Origin: JAGQZY01 sp964588335
GTDB lineage: Bacteria > Bdellovibrionota > Bdellovibrionia > Bdellovibrionales > JAGQZY01
Direction: 5' to 3'
Length of the DNA: 64,000 bases
NCBI GenBank assembly: GCA_964588335.1
Contig: CAZPOV010000002.1
Span: 124,001-188,000, forward strand
The notes under the pieces are model-generated. The model was given only the letters and a program-made list of their open reading frames with translations, did not search any database and was not told the origin of the DNA. Shown here one piece after another: positions 26,485 through 34,959 of this stretch (position 1 is its first letter; each line of letters starts with the position of its first letter). The translations under genes and the position numbers were made by a program.

Positions 26485-28037
26485 TAAGTGAGAAAGAAGG
26501 GCCTGAGCCTCGCAAACAACTGAGTTCAGAGTCTCTCACCGCGGCCATCGATGTGCTGGAAAACTTGGTCAACGATACCAATCAATTGGGCTCTTTAAGT
26601 AAAGAAGAGCGCAAGCGTTTGATGATGGCCGCCGGAAGATTATCACGACCCAACAAGCAGGAGATTCGCAAACGTGGAAAGGAAATCCGAAGGGCTCAGA
26701 GAAAAGCGATTACCAATCACGATCGAAATCTACGGGCCCAAACCGGAATTCGTTCGGCCAGAGAGTTTGATGTGTTTTCGGCTCCTTTACAAATCACCTC
26801 AGGGTCAGAGGCGCAATCGCCGGGCGAACTGAAGTCGCCGCGCTCTTGTTACGTTTGTCTTTCTGAATTTTCCGTTCTTCACCATTTTTACGATACCATG
26901 TGCATGTCCTGTGCTGAGCTGAATTACCAGAAAAGATTTCAGACAGCCCCATTGACTGGAAAGACCGCGTTGATCACTGGTTCTCGTTTGAAAATTGGCT
27001 ATCAAGCCACATTGATGATGCTGCGGGCGGGGGCTGAGGTGATTGCGACCACTCGCTTCCCCAAGGATTCAGCCTTGCGCTATGCTCAAGAGCCGGACTT
27101 CAACGAGTGGGGGCATCGTCTGCATATTTATGGTCTGGATTTACGCCACACTCCCAGTGTTGAGCTTTTTTCGCGGTATATCGAGCAAACATACGATCGC
27201 CTTGATTTATTGCTTAACAATGCGGCTCAAACGGTCCGACGCCCCCCAGGCTTTTACCAGCATCTGATGGATACGGAAGATCGTGATTCAGAATCCTTCA
27301 GCCCCGACGTGCAAAGCCTGCTAAGACATCATGATCAATGTGTCAGGCAGATCAGCCAGTGGGGGAGAAAGGACATAGAAACCGAACGAGCCTTACCAGC
27401 GGTCTGGCATGGTCAGGGACCGGGTGTGGGTTTAAGAGCGTCGGCCCATCTTTCCATGATTCCCTATTCTTATGACGAGTCTCTTAATATTCAAGAAGTG
27501 TTCCCCGATGGCCGACTGGATGCCGATCTTCAGCAGGTTGATTTAAGAACGACCAACAGTTGGCGTCTTAAAATCGGCGAGATCAATACGTCTGAAATGC
27601 TAGAGACCTATTTGATCAATGCGGTGGCGCCGTTTGTTCTGTGCAACCGATTGACCCCGATGATGAAAAGAGACAACACCGGCCAGAAACACATTGTGAA
27701 CGTGACGGCGATGGAGGGGAAGTTCCAAAGGTTTAAAAAAGAACCACGTCATCCTCACACCAATATGGCGAAAGCGGCTTTGAATATGCTGACCAATACC
27801 ATTGCCGGTGATTTGGCCAAGTCGGGGATTTATGTCAACGCGGTGGATACCGGATGGGTGACCGATGAGGACCCGGTTGTTCTGGCCCAGCGAAAGGCTG
27901 AGGTCCATGACTTTCAGCCCCCTCTTGATATCGTCGATGGCGCCGCCCGCATCTGCGATCCCTTTTTTGATGGTATCAACACCGGCAAGCACTGGTGTGG
28001 CAAATTCTTAAAAGATTATCGCCCCATCGACTGGTAA
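26481..28037 (+). CDS. SDR-family oxidoreductase-like protein with N-terminal zinc ribbon and altered active site
   Basis: A 518-residue protein. Residues 1-115 are a charged helical region. A Cys4 zinc-ribbon-like element follows (Cys123, Cys126, Cys141, Cys144). From residue 158 on there is a short-chain dehydrogenase fold with TGSRLKIG (cofactor loop), DLR, NNAAQ (246-250) and a C-terminal TGWVTDEDP. The catalytic YxxxK is not intact: the Lys431 region reads THTNMAKAAL-like with Thr at the Tyr position (residue 427), and the Ser strand reads VNVTAME. The large insertion at residues 250-370 is also unusual for SDRs. NAD(P) binding is plausible, but classical dehydrogenase chemistry is doubtful. 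It is coupled to the RluA gene. Confidence 0.8.
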   Translation: MISEKEGPEPRKQLSSESLTAAIDVLENLVNDTNQLGSLSKEERKRLMMAAGRLSRPNKQEIRKRGKEIRRAQRKAITNHDRNLRAQTGIRSAREFDVFSAPLQITSGSEAQSPGELKSPRSCYVCLSEFSVLHHFYDTMCMSCAELNYQKRFQTAPLTGKTALITGSRLKIGYQATLMMLRAGAEVIATTRFPKDSALRYAQEPDFNEWGHRLHIYGLDLRHTPSVELFSRYIEQTYDRLDLLLNNAAQTVRRPPGFYQHLMDTEDRDSESFSPDVQSLLRHHDQCVRQISQWGRKDIETERALPAVWHGQGPGVGLRASAHLSMIPYSYDESLNIQEVFPDGRLDADLQQVDLRTTNSWRLKIGEINTSEMLETYLINAVAPFVLCNRLTPMMKRDNTGQKHIVNVTAMEGKFQRFKKEPRHPHTNMAKAALNMLTNTIAGDLAKSGIYVNAVDTGWVTDEDPVVLAQRKAEVHDFQPPLDIVDGAARICDPFFDGINTGKHWCGKFLKDYRPIDW

Positions 28038-28136
28038 ATCTTTGATTAGCGGTGAAAAAGTTTTGGCCTCAACCCAAGTTTTGATTTAGATTCCTGGAAA
28101 GATTGAGCAAACCCAGAAAAACCCAGGAAATTAAAA

Positions 28137-28448
28137 ATGCCCCATTTGATTATTGAAAGCACAAAGCCCCTGTCATCGAATGTCGTCGAGCAATTGCATG
28201 ATACGGTGGGCGATCAAGAGACTGTCTCCATCGAAGCCGTCAAAACAAGAATGTATGCACCAACAGTTTCATTGATGGGCGAAGGTAAAACCGATCCCCA
28301 TGTCGCCATCACGTTAAAACTGATGCCGGGTCGAAGCCCCGAGCTGAAAGAGGCCATGGCCGCCAATCTGTTTTCAAGAGCGCAAGCTCTAATTCCAGAC
28401 TCCTCGTTATCGGTCGAGGTGATCGAGCTTGGCGTCTATAAGAAATAG
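28137..28448 (+). CDS. Tautomerase-superfamily protein (5-carboxymethyl-2-hydroxymuconate isomerase-like)
   Basis: A 103-residue protein beginning MPHLIIE, the N-terminal Pro motif of the CHMI branch of the tautomerase superfamily, in which Pro1 is the general base after Met removal. Length and the central helix are compatible with the family. No aromatic degradation genes lie nearby, so the substrate is unknown and the CHMI reaction is not implied. It ends just before the convergent membrane-protein gene. Confidence 0.75.
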   Translation: MPHLIIESTKPLSSNVVEQLHDTVGDQETVSIEAVKTRMYAPTVSLMGEGKTDPHVAITLKLMPGRSPELKEAMAANLFSRAQALIPDSSLSVEVIELGVYKK

Positions 28449-28482
28449 ACGTCCATGCATTGAAAGAAAAGGCCGCGCAAAA

Positions 28483-28869
28483 TTAGGACGTTTTACTTTT
28501 ATAAAACGCCCAGCCCCCGAAGCCTAAAGCTTGGATCAAGCCAAAAAGAGTGAACAGCACATAAAGAGCAGCGACCCCATAGGGCCAATGCTCCATGCCG
28601 CGCACGAAGAAATAATACCCCAGATTGATGGCAATCAATCCGATCCAAAAAAGAAGGGCGGAAGGAAAGAAAAGGGCGCTCTTCTTTTTCGAGAGATAGA
28701 GCAAACCCAATAAGAAAATCCCAGGAGGAAAAAGCCCCAAAAAAGTGGTGCCCGCACCGGAACTGAGGAAGTGACCATTGGTGGCCCAAAGACCGCCGAC
28801 TAAAAACACCGCCATCCAACCAATACAAAAATATTGCGTGACCTTAGCAAAACAAATTTTCCACGGCAT
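28483..28869 (-). CDS. Small integral membrane protein
   Basis: A 128-residue protein with four predicted membrane helices (about residues 13-30, 42-58, 66-90 and 96-122) and a basic C-terminal end. It has no signal peptide and no recognised family. Confidence 0.65.
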   Translation of the reverse strand: MPWKICFAKVTQYFCIGWMAVFLVGGLWATNGHFLSSGAGTTFLGLFPPGIFLLGLLYLSKKKSALFFPSALLFWIGLIAINLGYYFFVRGMEHWPYGVAALYVLFTLFGLIQALGFGGWAFYKSKTS

Positions 28870-29258
28870 TTAAAAACCTCCAACCAATCAAACAAGCCTC
28901 ATTCAATCTCATCGCCCCTGATTCAAGGAAACAAAGAGGCGACTCGGTGGCGTGTTTTAGTCGGTGGTTTGGCACCAATTTATGAAAACGACATCTGATC
29001 TTGGATCAAACAAAAATTGATCTGAAACGGAGGGCAGAGATTGGAGTGAGTCTTGTTGGATCTTACACTGACGTGTTTCAATGAAAGATAAGTCATAATT
29101 ACTCATGCCGTTTAATACAATAGTCCTTTTCTAATGATCTCTCTTTAAATCGGATAATTTTTGTGGATGTGTTGGTGGTTCTTTATGGTAAAATGAATGT
29201 TTCTTTTCATTTACGGGAGTTTTGCCTATGAAAAGTCATGATGAACAGAGGTGAAATG
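28870..29258. other. Intergenic region, 389 bp, with a possible 8-codon leader ORF
   Basis: Mostly AT-rich without a gene. At its end, an ATG at 29228 with GGGAG upstream opens an 8-codon frame (MKSHDEQR) that stops at 29252-29254, one base before the first of two ATGs of the membrane-protein gene. This may be a coupled leader peptide or chance. Confidence 0.35.
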
Positions 29259-30323
29259 ATGGATCCTGTAGAAAAAAATGATCCCTATCGGGAACTTAAA
29301 TCCAACTCTTTTCTCAAATTTTTCGCCACTTTATTTGATCTAGGAGGCCTTCTATTTCAATTTGTCTTCTCTTTGATTTTTCTGGTTGCCTCAACGGCGG
29401 GATATTATTTTTTGGCGTGGTTAAAACTACAAAAGGCTTGGGGAGATCAATCGATACCCAGCGATGAGAATCCTTATATACCAATCATACTTGTGAGCCT
29501 TTTCCTTTTGCCGTTCTTTTTGGCAGGATTGTTTCTATTTATTTCAACAGTAAAAAATTTCGTTGGATTGATGAATCTTCCTACCGATGCGGAAAAAAGA
29601 CGACAGCAAGCCCTTGCTGAGAGGAGTGGGGATAAGAAAGTAAAATTAGCCATAGAAGAGAATTCAAATTCTGTGAAAGAAGGCAAAGGGGCTACCGTTA
29701 AGAACTTCTCCTTTAACAGAACTGTAAAACCTGATGGAACGGTGGAGTATACCTCGCAGTCGGCCTACGGTGTTGCCGCCGTTTTCGTAGCTTTTTTTGC
29801 TCTATTTTGGAATGGTATTGTTATCGGGGGAATTTTAGACCTATCGAGTTCAGCGAATCCTTTGGGCTATCTTTTTATATTGCTATTGGCACCATTTATC
29901 GTAGTGGGGATCGCTCTGATCGGAGCCTTCGTCTACTGTATACTGATGATGCGATTTCCAACATTTCGGCTGCAAATAAATCCTAGCGCGGTTAAGCGAG
30001 GCCAAGAAGCCGTAGTGAATTGGTCTTTCGATAGAGTTCCGAAAGGCATCAGAAATCTCAGTATATGGATTGAAGCCAGTTATGTTGAAATTGATCATTC
30101 TGGAGAGTCGACCACACGAACTCGCACTTCAGTCTTTAAACAATTTATTTTGGAAAGAGGAGAAGCCCGGGGTGCCAGTGTCGGCGTCCCCATCGTATTG
30201 CCCGAGTCCATCGGCCCCAGTGCAGAAACCAACGACGAAGCCATCGAATGGACCATCCGAGTGCGAGGCCAAGCCCTAGGCCCCCTGGGATACAACCTAG
30301 TTTTCCCCATCCCGGTCGAATAG
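29259..30323 (+). CDS. Integral membrane protein of unknown function with a C-terminal beta domain
   Basis: A 354-residue protein. Two membrane helices lie in the first 100 residues and two more around residues 175-225 (VAAVFVAFFALFWNGIVIGG and the following one). A soluble domain from about residue 235 reads like a beta sandwich (VNWSFDRVPKGIRNLSIWI). The layout resembles DUF3592-containing proteins. AGAGGTG lies seven bases before the chosen ATG; in-frame ATGs at 29238 and 29256 are alternatives. No enzyme motif is present. Confidence 0.65.
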   Translation: MDPVEKNDPYRELKSNSFLKFFATLFDLGGLLFQFVFSLIFLVASTAGYYFLAWLKLQKAWGDQSIPSDENPYIPIILVSLFLLPFFLAGLFLFISTVKNFVGLMNLPTDAEKRRQQALAERSGDKKVKLAIEENSNSVKEGKGATVKNFSFNRTVKPDGTVEYTSQSAYGVAAVFVAFFALFWNGIVIGGILDLSSSANPLGYLFILLLAPFIVVGIALIGAFVYCILMMRFPTFRLQINPSAVKRGQEAVVNWSFDRVPKGIRNLSIWIEASYVEIDHSGESTTRTRTSVFKQFILERGEARGASVGVPIVLPESIGPSAETNDEAIEWTIRVRGQALGPLGYNLVFPIPVE

Positions 30324-30346
30324 AAATCTACGCAAGATCCTACAGA

Positions 30347-30396
30347 GTACCAAGTTCCTTTCCCGCTGCAGTGTCACCGGAAAAGGAACTTGGTAC
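30347..30396. repeat. Perfect 15-bp inverted repeat with 20-base loop
   Basis: Arms GTACCAAGTTCCTTT and AAAGGAACTTGGTAC are fully complementary. No T-run follows, so it is not a classical terminator. It lies just downstream of the membrane-protein gene and before the period-7 tract. It could be a REP-like element or a processing hairpin. Confidence 0.75.
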
Positions 30397-30445
30397 CTGG
30401 AAAGGGTGGGACGAGATGTTTGGAGCAAACACAAGGAACTCTCAA

Positions 30446-30597
30446 GCCGTTCTCCGAACTCGGTTCTGATATCTGTACTGAGATCGGATTTCTGAGGCCA
30501 GATTTCAGAGCTCTGAGCACTGACCTCAGCAATGAGATCAGAGATCTGAGCACAGGACGCAGAGCTCTGGTATCTGATCTCTGAGGATTGGCTTTGT
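30446..30597. repeat. Degenerate heptanucleotide (period-7) repeat tract, second copy
   Basis: About twenty 7-base units related to CTGAGAT can be read in register (CTGAGAT, CTGAGGC, CTGAGCA, CTGACCT, GAGATCA and others). The end, ATCTGATCTCTGAGGATTGG, matches the end of the tract at 25660 with two or three changes, in the same orientation. It is non-coding and lies directly before the tRNA gene. Confidence 0.65.
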
Positions 30598-30614
30598 AAT
30601 TGAGAGAAATGGAA

Positions 30615-30691
30615 TGGCGGGGTTGACGGGACTCGAACCCGCGACCTCCGGCGTGACAGGCCAGCGTTGTAACCAACTCTACTACAACCCC
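30615..30691 (-). tRNA. tRNA-Asp (anticodon GTC)
   Basis: A complete 77-nt cloverleaf with encoded CCA. The acceptor stem is GGGGTTG / CAACCCC with discriminator G. The anticodon stem is CTGGC / GCCGG around the loop CTGTCAC, so the anticodon is GTC. The T arm is GCGGG TTCGAGT CCCGT. The D stem (GTAG / CAAC) has one A-A mismatch, which is slightly odd. It stands alone on the minus strand. Confidence 0.93.
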
Positions 30692-30705
30692 GCGAAGAAA
30701 TCGTA

Positions 30706-30734
30706 GTGATATTAGTAATTACTGACTTTGTAAA
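30706..30734 (-). promoter_or_regulatory. Possible sigma-70-type promoter of tRNA-Asp
   Basis: On the minus strand TTTACA and TATCAC are separated by 17 bases and lie about 15 bases before the mature tRNA 5' end. Position and spacing fit a -35/-10 pair; the -10 match is moderate. Confidence 0.35.
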
Positions 30735-30875
30735 GGGAAATAAGGACAGTGTGGCGAAACTTCTTTGTTTGTTGCTGCGAAAATAAGCAAAAAAGGCAAT
30801 GGATATCGGTAATTTAGCCTTTGAGGGCCATTTTCCTTGTCAGTGACGGGGCTTCAAGCCATTCTCTAGGCAACC

Positions 30876-31727
30876 ATGAGCGACGTTCTAACTCTTCGAG
30901 ATCTCAAGAAAAATTATGGTGGATTCCAAGCCCTGAAAGGTTTGGATCTGACGATCAAAAAAGGCCAGTGTGTGGGGCTGCTCGGTTCCAACGGGGCTGG
31001 TAAATCCACAACCATCCGCATCGTCACCGGCCAACTGCGGCCAACCTCGGGGACGGTCGAAGTCCTGGGGATCAACCCGTCACTGCAGCCAAAAAAGATC
31101 CATCCGTTTATTGGCTACATCCCTGACAGTCAGACACTTTATGATGATATGAGCGTTTTTAAAAACATTCATATTTTTGCGGAGCTGTTTGGCAAGGGCA
31201 GTGAAGAGGTCAATCAAATCCTTCACAAGGTTCATTTGGAAGATAAACGCAAAACCAAAGTCAAAAATTTATCAAAAGGTTTAAGGCAGCGGGTTTTGAT
31301 CGCGCGGGCTCTGGTGCACTCACCGGATTTTATTATTTTAGATGAGCCAACCACGGGCCTTGATCCCAGCTCTTCGGAAAGCATTTACAATATCCTAGAG
31401 GGGCTTAAAGCCAATGGAGCGACCATCTTGTTGACCACCCACTTGATGAACGATGTCGATCGTCTTTGTGACCATATTGTGTTTATCAATCGAGGGCTGA
31501 AAGTGGAAGAGGGGAGTCCGGCAGAATTGAAACAAAAGCACAGCCTGCCTACCATCGAAGTGGAGATTTCTGAAAAGGGTCAACACCGAGTGGAATCGAT
31601 TTTTAAACGCGGTGACTGGTTGAGTTTGGTTCAGCAATTGAAAGGCGACGGCGAAATTGTTCGCATCAAAACCCATGAACCTAAATTAGAGGACATTTTT
31701 ATTAAGCTTGTGGAGGGAGAAGGATGA
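30876..31727 (+). CDS. ABC transporter ATP-binding protein
   Basis: A 283-residue ATPase with Walker A GSNGAGKST, Q-loop region, signature LSKGLRQR, Walker B FIILDEP, and the switch His in LLTTHL. A C-terminal extension of about 65 residues after GSPAELKQKH is typical of ABC-2 exporters of the CcmA/GldA/NatA type. Its stop overlaps the permease start by four bases, so the two form one exporter. Substrate unknown. Confidence 0.92.
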   Translation: MSDVLTLRDLKKNYGGFQALKGLDLTIKKGQCVGLLGSNGAGKSTTIRIVTGQLRPTSGTVEVLGINPSLQPKKIHPFIGYIPDSQTLYDDMSVFKNIHIFAELFGKGSEEVNQILHKVHLEDKRKTKVKNLSKGLRQRVLIARALVHSPDFIILDEPTTGLDPSSSESIYNILEGLKANGATILLTTHLMNDVDRLCDHIVFINRGLKVEEGSPAELKQKHSLPTIEVEISEKGQHRVESIFKRGDWLSLVQQLKGDGEIVRIKTHEPKLEDIFIKLVEGEG

Positions 31728-32971
31728 TTGCGCCCTCACGCGTGCTGACGGTTGTTAAAAAAGACCTGGCCTGGGCGTCGGGGAATTTAAAGCTCCTGGG
31801 AGTGATGGTCCTGCCTCTGTTTGTGGTGGTGTTTTTCTCACGTTTTGATGCGGCGGCCACTTTTGGTTTCTCGTTGATATTTGTGAATGCGTTTGTCGGG
31901 ATTTTTTCCACATCTTATCTGGTGATCGAAGAGAAGAACAAAGGCACTCTGCTGGCCCTGTTAACCAGTCCGCTCACCGGATCAGAACTTCTTTTAGGGA
32001 AGTTTTTATTCAACCTGATTCTGTGCAGTTTCTTTTCCTTGTTGGTGATTCTACTGAATAATCGCATGGACTTGTTTTTACAACCTTTGGCTCTTCTTAA
32101 TATTTTTCTATTTGCTGGAACCACCTGTTTTGTGGGGTTTGTCACCGGCGTGTTTTTTAGAAACGAACAAGAGATGAGTGTCTTAGCGCCGTTTTTAATG
32201 GTTCTGTTTTGCTTTGGTGATGCCGCTGAGAAAGTTTCGGATCAGAACAATATCCACGCTTTTTTTCCGGACTTCCATGTGGCGCGCAGTGTATTGGATG
32301 TTCCCATGAGCTTTGGCGATTTGTGGGGGCACACTCTGTTTAGCCTGGCCATGTTCTTTGTGGCCTTTGGAATGGCGACGTTCTATACGCAATTTTATTT
32401 TTCAAACAACCGTGAGAAAAGATTCTCCAATCGTCTGGTGGGGTTTGTGATCGCCTTTGTTGGCGTTCTGATAGGCTCTGGGATTTACGCCAATGCCACT
32501 CACCCGAATCCGAAAATGCAGGGCAGCCTGGAAGTGCTGGAGCTGACAACGCCCCAGGTGCAGGCCGAGTTTAAGTTTGATCCGAAGGTGTTTCGCCATA
32601 AAACCTTGCTGGAGTCGCGCAAAAAAGTTGTGGAGTTACTGACTTTTAAAAACGAGAAAAATGCCAACGTGGTGCTAGCCATTCGCGATCTCGATGATGA
32701 TGAAAACACCATCGCCAAGCGTCTGGCGAAAGTCAATGAGGATCGCACTCGAAATATTATTTCCTTTGAAGAAAGACAGTGGAAAGACCATAGCCTTCGG
32801 CAGTGGATGTATGCCAAGCGCAGCCGCTTTATCGTTTTGCGAGAGACCTATTGCGGCAAGCAGGTGTTTCAGGTTTCTATGGATATGCCTTTAAAAAAGA
32901 TGGGGCGGTTTTATAAGGATTTTAAAATCTTTAAGTCCCTGTTTGAAGCCATCGAAATGAAGTGTCGTTAA
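31724..32971 (+). CDS. ABC-2-type transporter permease with C-terminal soluble extension
   Basis: A 415-residue protein with six or seven hydrophobic helices in the first 260 residues (for example LGVMVLPLFVVVFF, FLFNLILCSFFSLLVILL) and the ABC-2 loop YLVIEEKNKGTLLALLTSP. The final 150 residues are soluble and charged, probably periplasmic or extracytoplasmic. It pairs with the overlapping ATPase gene. The 3' end converges on and overlaps the L,D-transpeptidase-like gene by four bases. Confidence 0.85.
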   Translation: MIAPSRVLTVVKKDLAWASGNLKLLGVMVLPLFVVVFFSRFDAAATFGFSLIFVNAFVGIFSTSYLVIEEKNKGTLLALLTSPLTGSELLLGKFLFNLILCSFFSLLVILLNNRMDLFLQPLALLNIFLFAGTTCFVGFVTGVFFRNEQEMSVLAPFLMVLFCFGDAAEKVSDQNNIHAFFPDFHVARSVLDVPMSFGDLWGHTLFSLAMFFVAFGMATFYTQFYFSNNREKRFSNRLVGFVIAFVGVLIGSGIYANATHPNPKMQGSLEVLELTTPQVQAEFKFDPKVFRHKTLLESRKKVVELLTFKNEKNANVVLAIRDLDDDENTIAKRLAKVNEDRTRNIISFEERQWKDHSLRQWMYAKRSRFIVLRETYCGKQVFQVSMDMPLKKMGRFYKDFKIFKSLFEAIEMKCR

Positions 32972-33720
32972 TCAAACTGAGTCAGCTCAGCGGTCAGTTG
33001 GCTGTACTTTTCCTTAATCAGTTCATTTTTTGCATTCAAGCCCAGTTCTTCCAGCGGCGGTAGCGGCAGACGACTGGGGGCGATCAGCACTTGGGTGTTG
33101 GTAAGACCGACGGTGCCGACAATGTAAAAGATCTCTTCAATCCAGTGGTCGCCAATCGGCACACAGCCAATGGTTTTGTCCCGACCATGGATAAAAATAT
33201 CGCCCCCCATATCAGTGATGTTGTCAGCCTTTCCTCTTTTGCGATCGTTTTTGTTGGGGTAGTTGATTCCCACCGAAAGGTAGTAAGAACTGTTCGGATT
33301 GAGGATCGAAGCCCGATACAGGCCTTCAGGAATTTGAAAATCCCCCTGTTTGTTTTTCGGCCCGGCTTTTCCCGAGAATCCGAACATTTTATAGGTTTTG
33401 AGTTTTTTGTAAGTCGGCTCGCGCAACCACAGCTCCATCTGTCGCTCTTTTTTGTAAACCACGAGGGCGATTTTGGTTTTGTCTTTTTTAAGCTGTTGGG
33501 TGATCTCGGGGATGCGGTCTGGAACAAAAGTGGCCAGCCATTTCATGCGGTCTTGCAAATTGCCTTTGGCCAGATTGGGTTTGCGAATTTTGCCTTTTTC
33601 AAGATAACGATACTCCCACAGCTTAAAGGCTTCGGCCTGTTGTTGCGTCAACACTAGGAATAAGACGACAGACACGACCAAAGACGCCCTTACGACAAAT
33701 GTGAAGCTGGGTTTCGTCAT
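32968..33720 (-). CDS. L,D-transpeptidase-fold protein of the YafK/DpaA type
   Basis: A 250-residue product with a signal or anchor segment (FVVRASLVVSVVLFLVLT, ending QAEA). The YkuD catalytic motif is GDIFIHGRDKTIGCVPIG, with His and Cys present and Thr-Ile-Gly-Cys in place of Ser-x-Gly-Cys. The following IEEIFYIV matches the YafK branch rather than classical cross-linking Ldt enzymes. In E. coli YafK (DpaA) detaches Braun lipoprotein from peptidoglycan; a related cell-wall role is likely here. The ATG at 33720 was chosen because the signal sequence begins there; an in-frame upstream start would run into the neighbouring gene. Confidence 0.85.
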   Translation of the reverse strand: MTKPSFTFVVRASLVVSVVLFLVLTQQQAEAFKLWEYRYLEKGKIRKPNLAKGNLQDRMKWLATFVPDRIPEITQQLKKDKTKIALVVYKKERQMELWLREPTYKKLKTYKMFGFSGKAGPKNKQGDFQIPEGLYRASILNPNSSYYLSVGINYPNKNDRKRGKADNITDMGGDIFIHGRDKTIGCVPIGDHWIEEIFYIVGTVGLTNTQVLIAPSRLPLPPLEELGLNAKNELIKEKYSQLTAELTQFD

Positions 33721-33730
33721 TGTTTCATTG

Positions 33731-33776
33731 TAAAAGAGAGACCCGGTTCCTTGCAAGGCAAGGAACTGATCGGGTC
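33731..33776 (-). terminator. Probable intrinsic terminator of the lysozyme-like gene
   Basis: A 14-bp stem in two parts (GACCCG/CGGGTC and GTTCCTTG/CAAGGAAC, with a 4-base bulge and a 5-base loop). On the minus strand it is followed by TCTCTCTTTTAC. It lies between the lysozyme-like gene and the next minus-strand gene. Confidence 0.5.
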
Positions 33777-33832
33777 GAAAAAGGGGATAAAGGGATGACC
33801 AAAGGGACTCGGCCTTGGCCCAAGATGCGAAC

Positions 33833-34726
33833 TTATATTTCCCATGTGGGTGTTGCGAGAGAGCAGGCCGCTGAGTCCTCTGAGAGCTCGCAACTGGTTC
33901 GCTCAATATCTTTTATATATTCTGTATCATCAAAACAAACCTGACTCGATCGCTGAACTCCGTTCGCGAATCGACTCACCGCTGAGGCGTAGTGGGCGCC
34001 TTCTCCATAAAGGGAAAGTGCACCGGGTGTGCTGGTGTGCGGATTGTAGTAAAAGCCTGTGCGTCCATACTGATATTTTAAGTAAAGGGCCGAGACAAAA
34101 AGGTCCATTTCATAGTCGCCTTGATTTCTCAAATAAGATTTCACTTCTTCAGGAGAGTGAGTGAACAGTTCAAAAAAATCGTCCTGCCGATCTCCCAAAC
34201 AACGGTCTATTAAGGTTTGTAAAGCTTGGCGAGCCGGTTCGTAACCAGCCCCCCTTCGGCCCGGGAGTTGCAATTGATCTTTGAACTCCCTGACGGGCCA
34301 AATTGTTATCTGCCCACACCCAGATGCTGAACTTGCGGAACTGGATTGGTTGAGTTTCTCCATACAGTATGTGGATTCTTTTTTTATCAAACCGGCAAAC
34401 ACACTGAAGTCGTTGCCGGTGCATTGAGCGATATCGACAATCAGTTCTGAAAGTTCGGTATCGCTAATGTCGTCAAGCTCGGGGCGGGTCACCTCTAAGC
34501 TGCGCGCCACTCTTGACGCTTTTTCGTGGCGACTGATGCCACGATTCTCATCAAAGGTTGCCGATGCCAGCATCCGATCCGCCTCGCGTTGATTGATGGG
34601 GGTTGCGGTGTTGATGACTTGATGGTCGATACACACCATACCGGCCAACCCTAAACTTGCACTAAAAAATGTTATAATCACCAGGAGACATAGCAGTGCT
34701 CCTTGGTTCTTCGCCAAAAGATCCAT
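33833..34726 (-). CDS. Exported lysozyme-like (SLT-type transglycosylase-related) protein
   Basis: A 297-residue product with an N-terminal membrane or signal segment (LLCLLVIITFFSASLGLAG). The region around residue 135 reads FAGLIKKESTYCMEKLNQ, then SASGCGQITIWP. This fits the SLT pattern of a catalytic Glu (here in KKES) followed by the GxxQ motif that normally contains GLMQ. The match is recognisable but divergent. It would cut peptidoglycan glycan strands in the periplasm. GAGGGTAA precedes the ATG. Confidence 0.65.
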   Translation of the reverse strand: MDLLAKNQGALLCLLVIITFFSASLGLAGMVCIDHQVINTATPINQREADRMLASATFDENRGISRHEKASRVARSLEVTRPELDDISDTELSELIVDIAQCTGNDFSVFAGLIKKESTYCMEKLNQSSSASSASGCGQITIWPVREFKDQLQLPGRRGAGYEPARQALQTLIDRCLGDRQDDFFELFTHSPEEVKSYLRNQGDYEMDLFVSALYLKYQYGRTGFYYNPHTSTPGALSLYGEGAHYASAVSRFANGVQRSSQVCFDDTEYIKDIERTSCELSEDSAACSLATPTWEI

Positions 34727-34959
34727 AGTGTTACCCTCATTCGTCCTAACCTCGACATCATTGTCTCGGTTGCTGGCCTTCTTGTTCAAGAGGGATGCCA
34801 ATTGTAGGGATTTCAGAGGCATTGATGATTAGGGGTTTAATTTGTTCTTAGACAATTTTTTGAAAACCTTATCTAGAGGTCTATAAAAAAGATGCGACAG
34901 CCTTGCGCCTGTTGAGAGACAGTAAAAGTCACCGGGTAAAAATCACCCGTGTAAAAGGG

